From assembly GCA_049585195.1 (NCBI GenBank), contig JBAUZG010000361.1, positions 1 through 64,000 of the forward strand: a DNA stretch of 64,000 nucleotides, in the 5' to 3' direction. A program made the position numbers and the translations under genes. The stretch is from KBS-96 sp049585195 (GTDB taxonomy: Bacteria > Acidobacteriota > Terriglobia > Bryobacterales > Bryobacteraceae). The number at the start of each line of letters is the position of its first letter. Positions within the stretch are counted from its first letter, which is position 1. Positions 61,662-64,000 of this stretch are shown here, in pieces. The notes under the pieces were generated by a model. The model saw only the letters and a list, made by a program, of their open reading frames with translations. It was not told where the DNA came from and made no database searches.

Positions 61662-62609
61662 GTGACGAAGCCGACGATACTTGTGGCGACGTGGGGCGAT
61701 GGGCTGTTCGCATTCACGGGTGATGGGCGCACGCAAGAGATTGCGAACCAGCCCGTCAGAGGGCTCGCACCGGATGGGCGCGGCGGTGCGCTCGCCATTG
61801 TCGGCGGACATTCGCTGCGCAGGCGTGCACCAAGCGGCGAATGGGCAACCGTCGCTACGAGCGAGTTCGAGCTTTCGTGCTGTATGGCTGTTAAAGGCGC
61901 CATCTACGTAGGAACGGACGATGCACGCATGCTGCGGCTGAGTCATGGGGAAGGTGCGCTCGATCCTATCGATGGTTTCGACAACATCGTGGGGCGGAAT
62001 GCTTGGTTTGCTGGTTCGGCGATTGTTAATGGGCAGCGTCTCGGGCCACCGCTAGGCATTCGCTCGGTTGCGGCCAACTCGAACGGGAGCATACTGTTCG
62101 CCAACGTTCACGTGGGAGGCATTCCGCGTTCAATGGATGGCGGAAGAACCTGGCAGCCCACCATAGATATCAACAGCGATGTTCATGAGGTGCGCGCGCA
62201 CCCGGCAGATCCGGACATTGTCGTCGCGGCGTCCGCTATCGGCCTTTGCATTAGCCGCGACGCAGGAGCAACGTGGGCCATAGAACGCGACGGCCTGCAC
62301 GCATCGTACTGCTCTGCGGTAGCGTTCTCGGGCGATGACATTCTTGTCTCCGCGTCGACAGATCACTTTGCGGCCCAGGGAAGAATTTATCGTCGGCCGA
62401 TCAGACCGGATGGAGACATAGTGGCCGTCGAAGATGGCCTGGCTACGTGGCTCAACGGTATCGCCGACACAGGTTGCATCGCCACAAACGGCTCAACGAT
62501 TGTGGTGGTTGACAGAGGTGGAACCCTGTACCTGTCAACTGAGTTCGGGCTGGCTTGGTCACGGAGTAGCAGCGAACTACCAACCCCGAGTTCCGTTCTA
62601 ATCTGTTGA
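61662..62609 (+). CDS. Beta-propeller protein, sialidase/BNR-repeat-like
   Basis: 315 residues without signal peptide. Repeated Asp-box-like blades: SMDGGRTWQPTIDI, SRDAGATWAIERDG and STEFGLAWSRSSSE (SxDxGxTW and degenerate). Six or seven blades probable. Such proteins bind or report on ligands; sialidase catalytic residues were not identified. GTG start preceded by GAGGAAGGTGA. Confidence 0.7.
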   Translation: MTKPTILVATWGDGLFAFTGDGRTQEIANQPVRGLAPDGRGGALAIVGGHSLRRRAPSGEWATVATSEFELSCCMAVKGAIYVGTDDARMLRLSHGEGALDPIDGFDNIVGRNAWFAGSAIVNGQRLGPPLGIRSVAANSNGSILFANVHVGGIPRSMDGGRTWQPTIDINSDVHEVRAHPADPDIVVAASAIGLCISRDAGATWAIERDGLHASYCSAVAFSGDDILVSASTDHFAAQGRIYRRPIRPDGDIVAVEDGLATWLNGIADTGCIATNGSTIVVVDRGGTLYLSTEFGLAWSRSSSELPTPSSVLIC

Positions 62610-63049
62610 CCAAAATCGAACAACTCAGGCTTGCTCTCAATTCAGTTATTAGTTTGGAGGCATCGAGAGTGGCGGGAATGTCCGTGGTGAAAAACTGAGG
62701 CGCGATCCGACGGATCATGAATCAAGTCTAGTGCAGTTACATGCCGAGGCCTAAGGATGGGACCGGAGGTTCGGCTTGTGAAACCATTAGCGTTGGCGTT
62801 AATGGAATGTGGCGGTGCGAGCCTCCGGGCGGGTAACGGCGAAGGGGCGATCAGGAAACTTCGGGGAGGAGTTGAGTCCAAGCCAGAGTTTTCGTTGTCG
62901 CTCGTGATTAACGGCGCAGCGTAGATCGATATCCTACTCACTCGCTGCGAGTGGGTTTTCGGAGAAGTGAGAAATCGGGCGCGAATTCTCGGCCTGGTTA
63001 AGCGAACGCTCATTGAACGCCTCTCATGTTACGTTAGTTCCTGGTTGCA
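62610..63049. other. Intergenic stretch with one possible terminator
   Basis: 440 bases between the propeller gene and accD. No gene recognised; a TTG-started 30-codon frame overlapping the preceding stop (62606) is probably chance. Confidence 0.45.
62936..62959 (+). terminator. Possible rho-independent terminator
   Basis: ACTCACTC and GAGTGGGT form an 8-bp stem (one G-T pair) around a GCTGC loop, followed by TTTT. The T run is short and the hairpin is 327 bases past the nearest gene end, so it is a modest candidate. Confidence 0.35.
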
Positions 63050-63901
63050 ATGGCGTGGTTTACGCGGCAGAAGCCGTCCGTTGAGAATGCACCCGGCGAT
63101 GCGGAAAAGAACGTGCGCACGGAGGGTTTGTGGCTGAAGTGCGAGGGCTGCAGCGAGGTGATTTGGCGCAAAGCGCTCGAGGAAAACCTTCAAGTCTGTC
63201 CCAAGTGCGGCTATCATTTCCGGATCGATGCACTTACGCGGCTACAAATGTTATTCGATGACGGGCAGTTCGAAGAGCATGACTCTCGCCTAACGTCCTC
63301 CGATCCGCTGGGCTTTGTGGATTCGAAACCCTATCAAGAGCGCCTGGAAGCCATGCGCGAGTCAACCGGTTTGCCGGATGCGGTGATCTCGGCAACCGGG
63401 AACCTGCTCGGGCGCCGTGTTCACATCTGTGGGCTCGAGTTGAAGTTCATTGGCGGGTCGATTGGGGCCGTGGTGGGCGAAAAGATCACCCGCGCCATCG
63501 AGCGGTGCATTCGGGAAAAGATTCCTTTGGTGATTGTGTCGGCTTCCGGCGGCGCGAGGATGCAGGAAGGCACTATCAGCTTGATGCAGCTCGCGAAGAT
63601 GTCGGCTGCGCTGATGAAGCTGGACGAGGCCGGCCTGCCTTATATCAGCGTGATGACCGATCCGACAACCGGCGGCGTGACCGCGAGCTTTGCTATGCTT
63701 GGCGACATTAATATTGCCGAGCCCGGCGCGCTGATCGGTTTCGCCGGACCGCGCGTCATTGAGCAGACGATCCGGCAGAAGCTTCCCGAGGGTTTTCAGA
63801 GAAGCGAGTTCCTGCTCGAGCATGGCTTCCTGGATTCCGTCGTGAAACGGGGCGAGCTTCGCGCGTTTCTAGATAAGAGTTTACGGTTCATGGCTGGTTG
63901 A
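63050..63901 (+). CDS. accD: Acetyl-CoA carboxylase carboxyltransferase subunit beta
   Basis: 283 residues, complete. Carboxyltransferase half of acetyl-CoA carboxylase, with AccA as partner. Zinc ribbon LKCEGCSEVIW and VCPKCGYHF (Cx2C...Cx2C), and carboxyltransferase core with VSASGGARMQEGTISLMQ, DPTTGGVTASFAMLGD, and GFAGPRVIEQTIRQKLPEGF. First committed step of fatty-acid synthesis. ATG chosen at 63050, where homology begins. Confidence 0.97.
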   Translation: MAWFTRQKPSVENAPGDAEKNVRTEGLWLKCEGCSEVIWRKALEENLQVCPKCGYHFRIDALTRLQMLFDDGQFEEHDSRLTSSDPLGFVDSKPYQERLEAMRESTGLPDAVISATGNLLGRRVHICGLELKFIGGSIGAVVGEKITRAIERCIREKIPLVIVSASGGARMQEGTISLMQLAKMSAALMKLDEAGLPYISVMTDPTTGGVTASFAMLGDINIAEPGALIGFAGPRVIEQTIRQKLPEGFQRSEFLLEHGFLDSVVKRGELRAFLDKSLRFMAG

Positions 63902-63930
63902 CGGAGGCGGTGCGATAAGTTAGATCCACC

Positions 63931-64000
63931 ATGAAGCGATGGAATCTTGTCTGTGCAGCGGTTTTGGGAGCCGTTGCGCTTTCCGTTTTGACGAGAGCGG
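63931..64000 (+). CDS. Start of an exported protein, cut by window edge
   Basis: ATG at 63931 reads MKRWNLVCAAVLGAVALSV, a plausible signal peptide with a basic N-terminus and a hydrophobic core. Only 23 codons are visible. It begins 29 bases after accD, so may be cotranscribed. No identity possible. Confidence 0.6.
   Translation, partial: MKRWNLVCAAVLGAVALSVLTRA

Noticed and set aside
61406..61903. 165-codon minus-strand frame overlapping the propeller gene start
   Set aside because: Its upstream half is antisense to the propeller gene, and the rest has no motif.
62606..62701. TTG-started 30-codon frame overlapping the propeller stop
   Set aside because: No Shine-Dalgarno, no motif, and the overlap is likely chance.
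1..64000. CRISPR array, prophage or integrase genes
   Set aside because: No spaced direct repeats and no phage structural or integrase motif were found; the only mobile trace is the IS1-type fragment at 17.2 kb.

Overview
The window looks like a piece of an Acidobacteria chromosome, most likely from the Bryobacterales/Solibacter side. The reasons are an 874-residue MacB/FtsX 'ADOP' permease with its acidobacterial N-terminal prefix domain, a second permease of that type at the left edge, a YtrA-type GntR regulator, a tannase-family esterase and a PQQ dehydrogenase with a built-in cytochrome c. This is inference from gene content; there is no rRNA here. Base composition is moderately GC-rich. 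Several genes have no Shine-Dalgarno but carry an extended -10 box six to ten bases before the start codon, which suggests that leaderless mRNAs are common.

Layout. 1-5.7 kb: end of an ABC permease, a GntR regulator followed by an eight-codon stub, a TIR-like NAD-hydrolase-type protein, and a MocR regulator divergent from a class II aldolase. 5.7-11.8 kb (minus): flagellar basal-body operon flgB-flgC-fliE-fliF-fliG-fliH-fliI with a strong sigma-54-like -24/-12 element just before flgB. 12-17.2 kb: DinB-like protein, cysteine-cluster protein, VanX-type dipeptidase, M50 metalloprotease, thiol peroxidase and an MscS channel. 17.2-19 kb: a small foreign-looking island with an IS1-type transposase remnant, a DPPH-motif methyltransferase, and convergent to it an Eco29kI-type GIY-YIG nuclease frame with no ordinary start codon plus two small ORFs. 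19.1-22.6 kb: one frame encoding a membrane glycosyltransferase joined to a PQQ dehydrogenase/cytochrome c. 22.7-29.5 kb: ADOP permease, a DUF4142-like protein, and an ABC-2 exporter with a DesK/DesR-type two-component system. 29.5-32.3 kb: tannase/feruloyl esterase and an aminotransferase.

32.4-35.1 kb is a housekeeping block: SRP RNA, dnaX, ybaB, recR. 35.2-40.6 kb is a tight catabolic operon (amino-acid permease, aldehyde dehydrogenase, glutamine-synthetase-like ligase, iron alcohol dehydrogenase), probably for an amine. Then come a higBA toxin-antitoxin pair with a frameshifted toxin, a CDF metal exporter, PolX, a NarX-like kinase/regulator pair, a GNAT, a TIR protein with an unrecognised C-terminal domain, and a pseudo-receiver/HATPase protein. 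49.6-57.9 kb holds a repeat-tailed hypothetical protein and an MdtABC-type RND efflux operon. 58-64 kb holds a CAT-anticodon tRNA (probably Ile2), a beta-helix protein, a WecA/TagO-type transferase with an extra C-terminal domain, a beta-propeller protein, accD and the start of an exported protein.

The items most worth a second look are the glycosyltransferase-quinoprotein frame, the restriction-modification island, the two TIR proteins, the frameshifted HigB with its operator, and the extended -10/leaderless starts. All homology statements come from reading motifs by eye; no database search was run.
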